Assembly: GCA_022710165.1 (NCBI GenBank)
Contig: JAKLHL010000033.1
Coordinates: forward strand, 1-11,400
DNA length: 11,400 nucleotides
DNA from: Bdellovibrionales bacterium
GTDB taxonomy: Bacteria > Bdellovibrionota > JAFGOL01
Reading direction: 5' to 3'
Below, piece after piece: positions 1 through 7,889 of this stretch; positions within the stretch are counted from its first letter, which is position 1, and each line of letters begins with the position of its first letter. Position numbers and translations under genes: made by a program. The notes beneath the pieces were generated by a model that searched no databases, was not told the origin of the DNA, and was given only the letters and a program-made list of their open reading frames with translations.

Positions 1-2858
1 CGTATACTATCACAGGTAAAGGTGAGGTTAACGACATAGAACTGTCCAGGTACTTGGAGCTTTTTAACATTAAAAGGTGTTTATCCCATTTCTACGTGGA
101 AGGGCCTTTTACTTTCTCCGGTAATATATATCCAGAGTTAAAGATCACAGGGGACTTTGATCTTAGCGCCAGGGATTTTTGGGTACTTAAGAAAAAGGGT
201 TTGGAACTCAACAAAGAGAATACCATACTTGATTTTAAGCAAGGTACTGCCAAGGGCAGGGTTAACTTTAGCAGTAAAGGGGCTTTCTTTGATAACTTCA
301 AAGCACAGAGCGAGCAGAATCTGATAAACGTGAACGGATGGATAACAGCGGCGTCGACGGTAGATATTGATGTGTCTTCATCTGATTTCTCTATGGACAC
401 TTACGGAAGGGTAGAGGACCTGCCTGTTCGAGGCAAGGGCAGTTTCAAGACGAAGCTAATAGTTGATGATGCCGGTGATTTCAAAACTTTTGGCAATATA
501 GATTTTAAGGATGCCAGGATACTCGACGGCTACAAGCTGGGAACTATATCAAGCAATTTAAGTTACGTTGATGAGGTCCTTTCTTTCTCTGGGTTCAAAG
601 CCAAGATAGGCAGTTCCAACTACGGCGGTGATATAAGCATAATCTTTGGCAACGATAACGAGGTCACACTAAAAGGAAAGGGAGATTTCAAGAACGCATA
701 TACCGAGGACCTGTATGAGCTGTTCGAGACCAAAGATAAGATCTTTGGTTCACCATCTGCATTAGTGAACGGGACAGTAAAGTTCGAGGGCAGACCTTCT
801 TGGGAAGAGATGAAGCTGGATTTTAAATTGGACCTTTCCGACATAGAATTCTCCTCGGAACGTTTTGACAGGCTGTATGCTGATTTTACCTGGAACAGAG
901 GGGATGTGGTCATAGATGACCTCTACCTTCTTAGAGGGAAGAACCGATTCGATTTTGAGGGTTCAAGAAAGAAAGGGGTGTTCCTGTTGTCGATAAATTC
1001 CAACAGGATGGACATTTCTGACATATCGATCATTTCAAGCCGTGCACAAATAGACGGTGCGCTCACGGTCAAGGGCCAGGTCAAACATGCTAACAACAAG
1101 TTGTCTGGGAACGTCAGGTTCAATTTTATGGACATCGTGATGGACCAGGACAAGTTGAAACCTATAACTGCTGACCTTATATTCGGCGATAAGATAACTG
1201 CAAAGTTCAACGTTTTCGAAGGCGCTGCTTTAGGCGATATTATGGAAGAAGGCAAAGGTTCTTTCAGGATACAAGCCAAGCTCAGGAACTTTGACGCATA
1301 TCCTTTAACAAGCATACTAATAGATTCAGAGTTCGAGCCTTTTACAACCGCCCTTGATGGTGATGTCAACTTTGTCCTTGATAAAGGTAAGGGCATAAAG
1401 TGGGCTAAACTGGACTTGGATGGTATGAAGTTCAACAGCGGGTTCCTGGACCTGAGGAGCAAGAACGACGTCTTCATTGAATATTCCAATGGCGCTTATT
1501 CCATAAGGGACTTTATGGTCTTAATGGACTACGAGGGTGGTCAGTGCCAGTTAGGCTTTGTCCCAGCCGGCAGCAAGGTGTCTGTAAAAGGCTGTGTCCC
1601 AGCATCTTCATTAAGGGTGTTCAAAGAGTACATAGTAGGCGCAAGAGGTAAACTCGACGTAGATCTAGCCTATAATGGCAAGCTTAACGGAGGGCTCTCG
1701 CTGAGGGATGTGGCGCTTACACCTTCTGGACATACTTTCGGAACTATAAACGCTTCAGGAAAACTTCCCGTAGAGAATAACAGCATAAGATTAAACTCAA
1801 TAGTACTTAGCGCTGGAGGAGCAACAGCTTCTTTTGCCGGAGCCATTAATGTTGATAATATGGTCAAGCTTTACAGCCTCTATCCTTCTCTATCAGTGAA
1901 AACGACCATAGATAAATTGTATATAGAGTATCCAGAGGGACTAAAGGGAAAATGGGCCGGGAGTATGGAGCTTAAAGGAGCCGCCCCTCCTTATTCATTG
2001 ACGGGAGTGCTCAATTTCTACGACGGAACTTACAGGAAGGATATAGAGATCGCAAAACTGGCTATGTCAAGGCCCAGGAACATAGATGATTCGGTCTTGT
2101 TCAGTAGAAAAAAACCGATGACCAACTTTGATATAAGGCTTAAGACCTCTAACGATGTTTATGTAAAAAACACGACGATGACAGGCGATATAGCTTTTGA
2201 TCTTTACCTTAAGGGGCCTGATACGGACCCAAAGCTTATTGGTTCTGTAGACCTCTTAAGAGGGAGCTTTATATATTTTGACAACACCTTCGACCTTATA
2301 TCGGGCAGGGTCAGGTTCAGGGATGATGACATAGAGCCTCTTGTCTATCAGCTGGACTCAGAGGCCAAGATCAGCAATTACCAGGTCTTTCTAAAGCTCT
2401 TGAGCGACAGGGGAGAGCCAAAGTTCAGCGTAAGTTCAACGCCTCCGCTTACAGAAGAAAAGATATTGACGCTTCTTGCTACAGGAGATGTTCAGTCTGA
2501 TTTCATGGAACAGAGCGGTTTTACTGCAGGTACTGGCGGCAATATAGTCTCAGAGGGCCTTGGTGTTACGGGCTCTATAAAGAAGAACATAGGGGTGGGG
2601 ATGAAGCTGAAAACCCCGACCAAAGCAGATTCGACCATTCCGGACATAGAGTTCCAGAAAGATTTGACTAATGACCTTAAGGTTATTTATGGTAAATCCC
2701 TTGATGAGAATACCAATAAGCAGGAAGTTAATGTACAATATGACCTGAACAGGAACGTCCAGCTTAAACTTTTATTTGAAGAGGAAAAAGACCAGAATGC
2801 TACTCAAGATAAACCATCTAGTGCGGGTGCTGATATTAAGTTCAAGTTTGACTTCTAG
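1..2858 (+). CDS. tamB: TamB-family translocation/assembly protein (DUF490), 5'-truncated by the window edge
   Basis: TamB proteins are long, inner-membrane-anchored periplasmic proteins rich in beta structure. They bridge to the outer membrane, work with an Omp85 partner (TamA or BamA), and are implicated in outer-membrane protein assembly and phospholipid transport. The frame is open from base 3, so the N-terminus and anchor lie upstream and 951 residues are visible; the TTG at 54 is internal. Most of the protein is repeated short beta strands of the AsmA/TamB type (patterns such as 'GxxxFxG' and 'LxGxxxF'). The DUF490 signature is in the last third: 'DVYVKN' near visible residue 718, 'GSVDLLRGSFIYFDN' near 748-762, 'SGRVRF', and 'STPPLTEEKILTLLATGD'. 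The C-terminus 'ADIKFKFDF' is an aromatic-ended beta strand, as in other TamB proteins. Its 3' end overlaps the Omp85 gene, which fits a functional pair. Family call is firm; the substrate is unknown. Confidence 0.92.
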   Translation, partial: YTITGKGEVNDIELSRYLELFNIKRCLSHFYVEGPFTFSGNIYPELKITGDFDLSARDFWVLKKKGLELNKENTILDFKQGTAKGRVNFSSKGAFFDNFKAQSEQNLINVNGWITAASTVDIDVSSSDFSMDTYGRVEDLPVRGKGSFKTKLIVDDAGDFKTFGNIDFKDARILDGYKLGTISSNLSYVDEVLSFSGFKAKIGSSNYGGDISIIFGNDNEVTLKGKGDFKNAYTEDLYELFETKDKIFGSPSALVNGTVKFEGRPSWEEMKLDFKLDLSDIEFSSERFDRLYADFTWNRGDVVIDDLYLLRGKNRFDFEGSRKKGVFLLSINSNRMDISDISIISSRAQIDGALTVKGQVKHANNKLSGNVRFNFMDIVMDQDKLKPITADLIFGDKITAKFNVFEGAALGDIMEEGKGSFRIQAKLRNFDAYPLTSILIDSEFEPFTTALDGDVNFVLDKGKGIKWAKLDLDGMKFNSGFLDLRSKNDVFIEYSNGAYSIRDFMVLMDYEGGQCQLGFVPAGSKVSVKGCVPASSLRVFKEYIVGARGKLDVDLAYNGKLNGGLSLRDVALTPSGHTFGTINASGKLPVENNSIRLNSIVLSAGGATASFAGAINVDNMVKLYSLYPSLSVKTTIDKLYIEYPEGLKGKWAGSMELKGAAPPYSLTGVLNFYDGTYRKDIEIAKLAMSRPRNIDDSVLFSRKKPMTNFDIRLKTSNDVYVKNTTMTGDIAFDLYLKGPDTDPKLIGSVDLLRGSFIYFDNTFDLISGRVRFRDDDIEPLVYQLDSEAKISNYQVFLKLLSDRGEPKFSVSSTPPLTEEKILTLLATGDVQSDFMEQSGFTAGTGGNIVSEGLGVTGSIKKNIGVGMKLKTPTKADSTIPDIEFQKDLTNDLKVIYGKSLDENTNKQEVNVQYDLNRNVQLKLLFEEEKDQNATQDKPSSAGADIKFKFDF
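2797..2858 (+). other. Out-of-frame coding overlap of tamB 3' end and bamA 5' end
   Basis: These 62 nt are read in two frames. One gives the last 20 residues of TamB, including its terminal 'FKFDF' strand. The other, shifted by one base, gives most of the signal peptide of the Omp85 protein. The overlap holds if ATG 2797 is the start; GTG 2821 would shorten it to 38 nt. Translational coupling is likely because the ribosome-binding site (AGAGG, 2780-2784) lies inside tamB. Confidence 0.75.
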
Positions 2859-5535
2859 TCTCTATGCTGCGCCCGCTCAGGGCGATCATAAAATAAATAC
2901 ACTTACGTTCAGGATGCCAAAGGATGAGAACAAGCTTAACTCAGGGATGGTATCCAGCGTCGTAGGTCTAAAACCTGGCTCTTCTTATACGCAAGAGCAG
3001 GTATCTGCTGCTGTTGATAACGCAGAGGACAAACTTGGGATAAAGATGTCCAATTTAAAGATCTCTTCTTCTGGTGACCTTAGCGCAGATATCACAAGGA
3101 AACAGAGCATACGTTCAATATCATTCAAGGGCAACAAGGTGTTCGAGTCATCTTTGATAAAGGAACAGATAGGTTTTAGGGCTGAAGGGGCATACTGCGA
3201 GGATGTGTGCGAGCAGTTGAAACAGAGGATAGGGAAGTTCTATTCTGACCAAGGTTACTTTGATGCCAAGGTAGAGCTCTTAAAGGAACAGACTGACGAT
3301 AAGTTAAACCTCACCGTTGACATTAACGAAGGCAAACCCTCGTTGATAGAATCGGTCGCACTTGAACTTGAGGGTTTTGAGACCAGGGACAAGATACTCA
3401 GCGTCCTTTCCATAAGGAAAGGGGAACCAGCCTGCTCCTCTTGTGTCCAGGAGTCAATAAAAGCAACCAGGCTCTATCTGTATGGAAAGGGTTACTACGC
3501 CAGCTCGGTATATAGGAGTTCTGTAAGGTTCAGCCCAGACATGAAGTCTGCACAGATAACCATAGGCGTAAAGACAGGACCTAGGTACAAAATATTGTTC
3601 AGGGGTAATGAGTTCTTCAAGAACCAGGGATCGCTCAAGGATGCTTTGGATATATCTGATACCGTCGTAATAACACCGGACTATTATTCAGTGCTTGCAA
3701 GGAAGCTAGAGGATTATTACAGGTCTTTTGGTTTTTCTGAGGTTAAAGTTAACGTGGTAGAGGAACTTGGTTCAGAAATAGGGCAGGCCGTACTGGCTTT
3801 TAACATAAGCGAGGGAAAACAGCGTTACATCGGCAGGATAAGATATGAACTTAAGCGTAAGGTCGAGAAAGCGGACATAGATTATTATTTGAGGGCGGTA
3901 AAAACTGAGTTCTTTGAAAGGGGTTTCTTTGTAAGGAAAGAGTTCGAGGACATGAGGGCCTTGATAGAGAAGTACCTCAGTGAGAAGGGTTATCTAAGAT
4001 CAAAGGTGCTTAATCTTAGTTTTGATCATGGAAAGGGTAACTACGAGAATATCACCTATCAGATAGATCCAGGTCAGCCTACTATCGTCAGAGAACTTAC
4101 AGTAAGCGGCAACAAGTTCATTGATTCAGAAAAGATCATGTCAAAGTTCGGTATAAAAAAGGATGAACCTGTAGATATAGACAGGTTCAAAGAGGGCCTT
4201 AAGTGGCTTGCTGAGCAGTACAGAGAGAACGGCTACGTTGATTTCTATCTGGATAAGGACAAACTTTTCTCTTATAATGAGGATTACAGGTTCGTAGATA
4301 TAAACATACAGATTAGTGAAGGTGACTGCCTTAAGGTCGGAGAGACTTTTATAAACGGGCTTGTTCATACCAAGGACCGTGTGGTGACCAGGGAACTTCG
4401 CTTTGAGAAGGGCGACGTTATAAAGTCTAAAAAGATACAGGATACAGAGAACGCTCTGGCAGGACTTGGTTTTCTGGGTTCAGTTTCCGTCGAAGTGCTC
4501 CCTGGGAGTGTGGACGGACCAGGTTACAGAGACGTACTTGTTTCAATAGACGAAAAAAAAGCAGGAACTTACGAAATAGGGGCAGGCTACAGGACCGACG
4601 AGGGACTTAAGCTTTTTACAGGCATAAGCTATGGCAATCTTGGAGGATGGGGCAGAAGGATCTACACCAATGCTTCCGTATCAAGGAAGCTTGATGACAG
4701 CTTCAGGTTCGCAGAATACGACGTAATGGCCGGCTATTATGAACCTTATCTTCTTAACATACCTCTGGACTTTAGGATCGCCGTTGAAACAAGAAAGGAC
4801 GACTATCCTGATTATGCTCAAAAGAAGCTCAATGCGGCTTTCTACATAGAGAAAAAACTAGGGAATCATTCCTTGATATTGAGGAACGCCTTTGAAAGGA
4901 TCAATATTTTTGAGGCTGTAGACCCTGCAGACGATGCTTCATACTGGAAGTACTCCATAAGGCAGACTTACAGGTATGACACCAGGGATTCCATCTTCAG
5001 CCCAACAAAGGGATTCAATTTTTTGGTCTACGGTGAGTGGGGTCGTTCACTTAACACTCAGGTCATAACCAACTATGCAAAAGTTGAGGAAAGACTTAGT
5101 TTTTATATACCTCTGTTCTACAAGTTCACTCTTATGTCGTCGCTGGATGCCGGTTATGTAAAAGGGCTTAGAGGTGACCCTGTGCTTTTGAACGACAGGT
5201 TCGCACTTGGCGGTTTTGACAGCATAAGGGGTTACAGGGAAGGCATAATCGCTGACCTTACACCCGACCTCTCCAAACAGCAGTACTATACTTTCAGCCT
5301 CGAGCTTAGAAGGATACTGTTCTGGAATTTCGTGGCTAGCGTTTTTCATGATATGGGTTCCATATCATCTGAGGACTCGGCAATATACGGTACTTACAGC
5401 TCCGTTGGAGGAGGTCTTGGTATAAAGTTCCCGGTCGGTTCCCTGAGTCTTCAGTATGGATATGTTTACAAGAAAGATAAGAGGATACCATCGGACAGGG
5501 TTGGAAGGATACATCTTGCAATAGGTACTTTCTAA
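2797..5535 (+). CDS. bamA: Omp85/BamA-family outer-membrane insertase with seven predicted POTRA domains
   Basis: Omp85 proteins fold and insert beta-barrel proteins into the outer membrane; this may be the main BamA or a TamB-dedicated TamA-like partner. From the ATG at 2797 it has 912 residues. Residues 1-25 are a signal peptide ('SSLYA' before the cut). I read seven POTRA domains, at about 33-102, 105-182, 183-262, 263-342, 343-428, 429-511 and 512-589; each ends in a pattern like 'xINEGKP' or 'xxISEGD'. The barrel spans about 590-912, with the L6 motif 'DRFALGGFDSIRGYREG' (R811) and a C-terminal beta-signal 'IHLAIGTF' ending in Phe. E. coli BamA has five POTRAs and about 810 residues; TamA has three. 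The ATG is chosen because AGAGG lies 12 nt upstream and a good signal peptide follows; an in-frame TTG at 2776 lacks an SD, and GTG 2821 is another option. Cysteines are C134, C138, C213, C216 and C511. The symbol is provisional. Confidence 0.9.
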   Translation: MLLKINHLVRVLILSSSLTSSLYAAPAQGDHKINTLTFRMPKDENKLNSGMVSSVVGLKPGSSYTQEQVSAAVDNAEDKLGIKMSNLKISSSGDLSADITRKQSIRSISFKGNKVFESSLIKEQIGFRAEGAYCEDVCEQLKQRIGKFYSDQGYFDAKVELLKEQTDDKLNLTVDINEGKPSLIESVALELEGFETRDKILSVLSIRKGEPACSSCVQESIKATRLYLYGKGYYASSVYRSSVRFSPDMKSAQITIGVKTGPRYKILFRGNEFFKNQGSLKDALDISDTVVITPDYYSVLARKLEDYYRSFGFSEVKVNVVEELGSEIGQAVLAFNISEGKQRYIGRIRYELKRKVEKADIDYYLRAVKTEFFERGFFVRKEFEDMRALIEKYLSEKGYLRSKVLNLSFDHGKGNYENITYQIDPGQPTIVRELTVSGNKFIDSEKIMSKFGIKKDEPVDIDRFKEGLKWLAEQYRENGYVDFYLDKDKLFSYNEDYRFVDINIQISEGDCLKVGETFINGLVHTKDRVVTRELRFEKGDVIKSKKIQDTENALAGLGFLGSVSVEVLPGSVDGPGYRDVLVSIDEKKAGTYEIGAGYRTDEGLKLFTGISYGNLGGWGRRIYTNASVSRKLDDSFRFAEYDVMAGYYEPYLLNIPLDFRIAVETRKDDYPDYAQKKLNAAFYIEKKLGNHSLILRNAFERINIFEAVDPADDASYWKYSIRQTYRYDTRDSIFSPTKGFNFLVYGEWGRSLNTQVITNYAKVEERLSFYIPLFYKFTLMSSLDAGYVKGLRGDPVLLNDRFALGGFDSIRGYREGIIADLTPDLSKQQYYTFSLELRRILFWNFVASVFHDMGSISSEDSAIYGTYSSVGGGLGIKFPVGSLSLQYGYVYKKDKRIPSDRVGRIHLAIGTF

Positions 5536-6548
5536 TGAAGGCCTCAGAGATAGTAATACCCGAAGCTCTTATAGCGACACATCCCGCAAAGGAACGCGAC
5601 AGATGCAGGCTGATCTGCCTTAACAGGGATAACGGCAAAATAGACCATCTTATATTCTTCCAGCTTCTGGACCTTTTCAGGCCTGGAGACCTTTTGGTCT
5701 TTAATGATACCAAGGTAGTGAACGCCAGGATGTTCGCGGCAAAAAAGAGCGGCGGTGCAGTAGAGATACTCCTTCTGAACCGTTCACACGACAATGTATG
5801 GAACTGCCTTCTTAGGGGAAAGAACATAAAGCAGGGTACACAGTTACGTTTGGATTCAACAGACTTTGACGCTGTCGTGAGCAAGGTCGATAACGGTTCA
5901 TATCAGCTTGAGTTCCCAGAGGCTGTGGATGTTCCCGACCTTATGGACAGGCTGGGCCAGATACCTTTGCCTCCTTACATAAAGAGAGAGCCAGAATATG
6001 CTGATTACCATATGTACCAGACCGTCTTTGCAAGGCAGAAAGGTTCAGTTGCAGCTCCTACGGCCTCTCTGCACTTTACTGATGAGATGATCTGCAAGAT
6101 AAAGGAAAAAGGTGTTTTAGTTGAGTTCTTGACCCTTCACGTCGGTTATGGGACCTTCAGCCCTGTAAGGGACCCTATCACCCATGTAATGCACGAGGAA
6201 TATTTTAGTTTTGACACTTCTTTGGCTGATAAGATATCTGCCTGCAGGAATTCTGGCGGCAGGATATGGGCCGTTGGTACTACTGTCGTAAGGACGCTGG
6301 AGTCAGCCTTTAATGATAAGTTGGAACTTGTGAGCAGCAGCGGTTCTACGGACCTTTTCATAAGGCCTCCGTACAAGTTCAAGGTCGTTGACTGTATGGT
6401 GACCAATTTTCATCATCCGAGCACAAGCCTTATGTACCTTGTCTCTGCATTCGCAGGCGAGGAGAATATAGTCAAGGCTTACAACGAGGCTATAGCACTG
6501 GAGTACAGGATGCTCTCCTATGGTGATGCCATGGCCATTATCCGCTAG
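5535..6548 (+). CDS. queA: S-adenosylmethionine:tRNA ribosyltransferase-isomerase
   Basis: QueA transfers and rearranges the ribosyl group of SAM onto 7-aminomethyl-7-deazaguanine at the wobble base of tRNAs with a GUN anticodon. This forms epoxyqueuosine, the penultimate step of queuosine synthesis, in the cytoplasm. The 337-residue length matches the family (about 340-355). Visible motifs are 'GDLLVFNDTKVVNARM' (51-66), 'GQIPLPPYI' (141-149), 'GSVAAPTASLHFT' (170-182), 'LHVGYGTFSPVR' (201-212), 'GRIWAVGTTVVRTLES' (242-257), 'NFHHPSTSLMYLVSAFAG' (291-308) and 'YRMLSYGDAM' (324-333). The usual 'PTAGLHF' is 'PTASLHF' here, and the usual Leu after 'NFH' is His; both look tolerable. The start ATG overlaps the bamA stop (TAATG), with only a weak AGG upstream, so it is probably translated by coupling. 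No other queuosine gene is in the window, so its place here looks like operon packing. Confidence 0.96.
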   Translation: MKASEIVIPEALIATHPAKERDRCRLICLNRDNGKIDHLIFFQLLDLFRPGDLLVFNDTKVVNARMFAAKKSGGAVEILLLNRSHDNVWNCLLRGKNIKQGTQLRLDSTDFDAVVSKVDNGSYQLEFPEAVDVPDLMDRLGQIPLPPYIKREPEYADYHMYQTVFARQKGSVAAPTASLHFTDEMICKIKEKGVLVEFLTLHVGYGTFSPVRDPITHVMHEEYFSFDTSLADKISACRNSGGRIWAVGTTVVRTLESAFNDKLELVSSSGSTDLFIRPPYKFKVVDCMVTNFHHPSTSLMYLVSAFAGEENIVKAYNEAIALEYRMLSYGDAMAIIR

Positions 6549-6581
6549 ACTTTTTTAGCCCCTTAAAATAATGTCAATGCC
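6549..6581 (+). other. 33-nt gap between queA and ugd, the largest intergenic space
   Basis: This AT-rich spacer holds TAAAAT at 6564-6569, which could be a -10 box, but I see no matching -35 at the right distance. There is no clear Shine-Dalgarno for ugd. The T-run at 6551-6556 comes before, not after, any possible stem, so it is not a terminator. An internal promoter here is possible but weakly supported. Confidence 0.3.
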
Positions 6582-7889
6582 ATGAACATAGTAATAATAG
6601 GATCAGGTTATGTAGGGCTGGTTGCAGGTACATGTTTTGCAGAAACAGGCAACGATGTCACCTGTGTTGACATAGACAGCAACAAGGTCAAGAAACTGCA
6701 ATCCGGGGACCCTGTAATATATGAACCAGGTCTAGAAACACTGCTAAAGAAGAACATCAAGGCCGGGAGGATAAAGTTCACGGTCTCGTTAAAGGACTGT
6801 GTCCCTAACGCTGATGTCATCTTCACTGCAGTAGGGACTCCAACAGGAGAGGACGGGTCTGCAGACCTGCATCATATTACAGACGCTGTGAAAGCGTTCG
6901 CGCCCCTGCTTGATTCATACACTCTGATAGTTAATAAATGTACAGCTCCTGTAGGCACCATTTCCATGGTCAAGGACTTGATCCTGGGTCTTGCCGCAAA
7001 GGGAACAGAGTTCGATGTAGCATCAAACCCAGAGTTCCTTAAAGAGGGTGTTGCTGTTCAGGATTTCCTTTATCCTGACAGGGTCGTAATAGGTGTGGAG
7101 AGCAGCAGGGCAGAGAAGATATTAAAAGAACTTTATGAGCCGTTCGTAAGGAACGGCAATCCGATACATGTGATGGACCTTAGGTCTGCGGAGCTTACAA
7201 AGTACGCCTGTAACAGTTTTCTGGCCGCTAAAATATCTTTCATGAACGACATGGCCGCCCTTTGCGAGAAGCTTGGTGCAGATATAAATTCTGTAAGGCA
7301 CGGCATGTCCAGCGACCCTAGAATAGGAAAATCGTTCTTGTATTCAGGTCTTGGTTATGGCGGCTCTTGTTTTCCAAAAGACGTTAAGGCCATAATAAGG
7401 ACCGCCGCTGAATTTGGAGAAGACCTCCCGATAGTAAGGTCCGCAGAAACGGTGAATCTGCATCAAAGACAGCGCTTCATAGACAAGATACTGAAATATT
7501 TTAAGGGTGATGTTAAGGGCAAGACCTTTGCTGTATGGGGGCTTGCATTCAAACCGCAGACAGATGATATGAGGGAAGCACCGTCTATAAAAGTGATCGA
7601 GGCCCTTTGCGAGAAAGGTGCTGTAATTCATGCTACCGATCCAGTCGCGATAGATAATGCAAGGACAGCCATAAGGGCTGACGTTAAATATTTCTCTGAT
7701 CACATAGAATGCGTTGATAATGCAGAAGCCCTACTTGTGCTTACAGAGTGGAACGAATATAGGACCTTTGATCCAAAGAAATTGAAAAAACATTTCCAGG
7801 GCAGGGTCATCTTTGACGGAAGGAACATATGGAATCCGTCAGAGATCCGTAAATATGGCTATGATTACTTTGGGGTGGGACGCTTATAA
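6582..7889 (+). CDS. ugd: UDP-glucose 6-dehydrogenase
   Basis: This cytoplasmic enzyme oxidises UDP-glucose twice with NAD+ to give UDP-glucuronate, a precursor of capsule, LPS and exopolysaccharide sugars. At 435 residues it is full length. The N-terminal Rossmann domain starts with 'GSGYVGL' (7-13) and contains 'TAVGTPTGEDGSAD', 'NKCTAPVGT' and 'SNPEFLKEG' (148-156). The central helix carries 'TKYACNSF', with K207 and N211 at the expected catalytic places. 'GYGGSCFPKD' holds the nucleophile Cys263. The UDP-binding C-terminal domain has 'GLAFKPQTDDMREAPS' from G320 and 'LTEWNEYR'. All catalytic residues known for the family are present. It follows queA after 33 nt with no clear Shine-Dalgarno sequence, and its stop overlaps the start of the UDP-xylose synthase, which uses its product. 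Paralogues acting on UDP-mannose or UDP-GlcNAc exist, but the motifs and the partner gene favour UDP-glucose. Confidence 0.95.
   Translation: MNIVIIGSGYVGLVAGTCFAETGNDVTCVDIDSNKVKKLQSGDPVIYEPGLETLLKKNIKAGRIKFTVSLKDCVPNADVIFTAVGTPTGEDGSADLHHITDAVKAFAPLLDSYTLIVNKCTAPVGTISMVKDLILGLAAKGTEFDVASNPEFLKEGVAVQDFLYPDRVVIGVESSRAEKILKELYEPFVRNGNPIHVMDLRSAELTKYACNSFLAAKISFMNDMAALCEKLGADINSVRHGMSSDPRIGKSFLYSGLGYGGSCFPKDVKAIIRTAAEFGEDLPIVRSAETVNLHQRQRFIDKILKYFKGDVKGKTFAVWGLAFKPQTDDMREAPSIKVIEALCEKGAVIHATDPVAIDNARTAIRADVKYFSDHIECVDNAEALLVLTEWNEYRTFDPKKLKKHFQGRVIFDGRNIWNPSEIRKYGYDYFGVGRL

Noticed and set aside
54..56. TTG as the start codon of the first gene
   Set aside because: The frame is open to the left edge, there is no Shine-Dalgarno, and the preceding codons read as continuing TamB-like beta structure, so the gene begins upstream.
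923..1489. A 188-residue open frame on the minus strand inside tamB
   Set aside because: It lies antisense to strongly supported TamB coding sequence, has a composition typical of shadow frames (Ser/Leu rich, no motif), and has no recognisable start signal.
2108..2114. A7 run in tamB as a slippage site
   Set aside because: It is shorter than the A8 run in bamA, lies mid-domain with no structural meaning, and fits ordinary AAA Lys codon use.
5336..5884. A 182-residue minus-strand open frame across the bamA/queA junction
   Set aside because: It opposes two well-identified genes and shows no domain or ribosome-binding site.
6549..6572. Possible terminator between queA and ugd
   Set aside because: The T-run precedes the only possible weak A/T pairing and no GC-rich stem exists, so it does not fit an intrinsic terminator.
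7344..7703. A 119-residue minus-strand open frame inside ugd
   Set aside because: It is antisense to conserved Ugd motifs including the catalytic Cys region, so it is a shadow frame.
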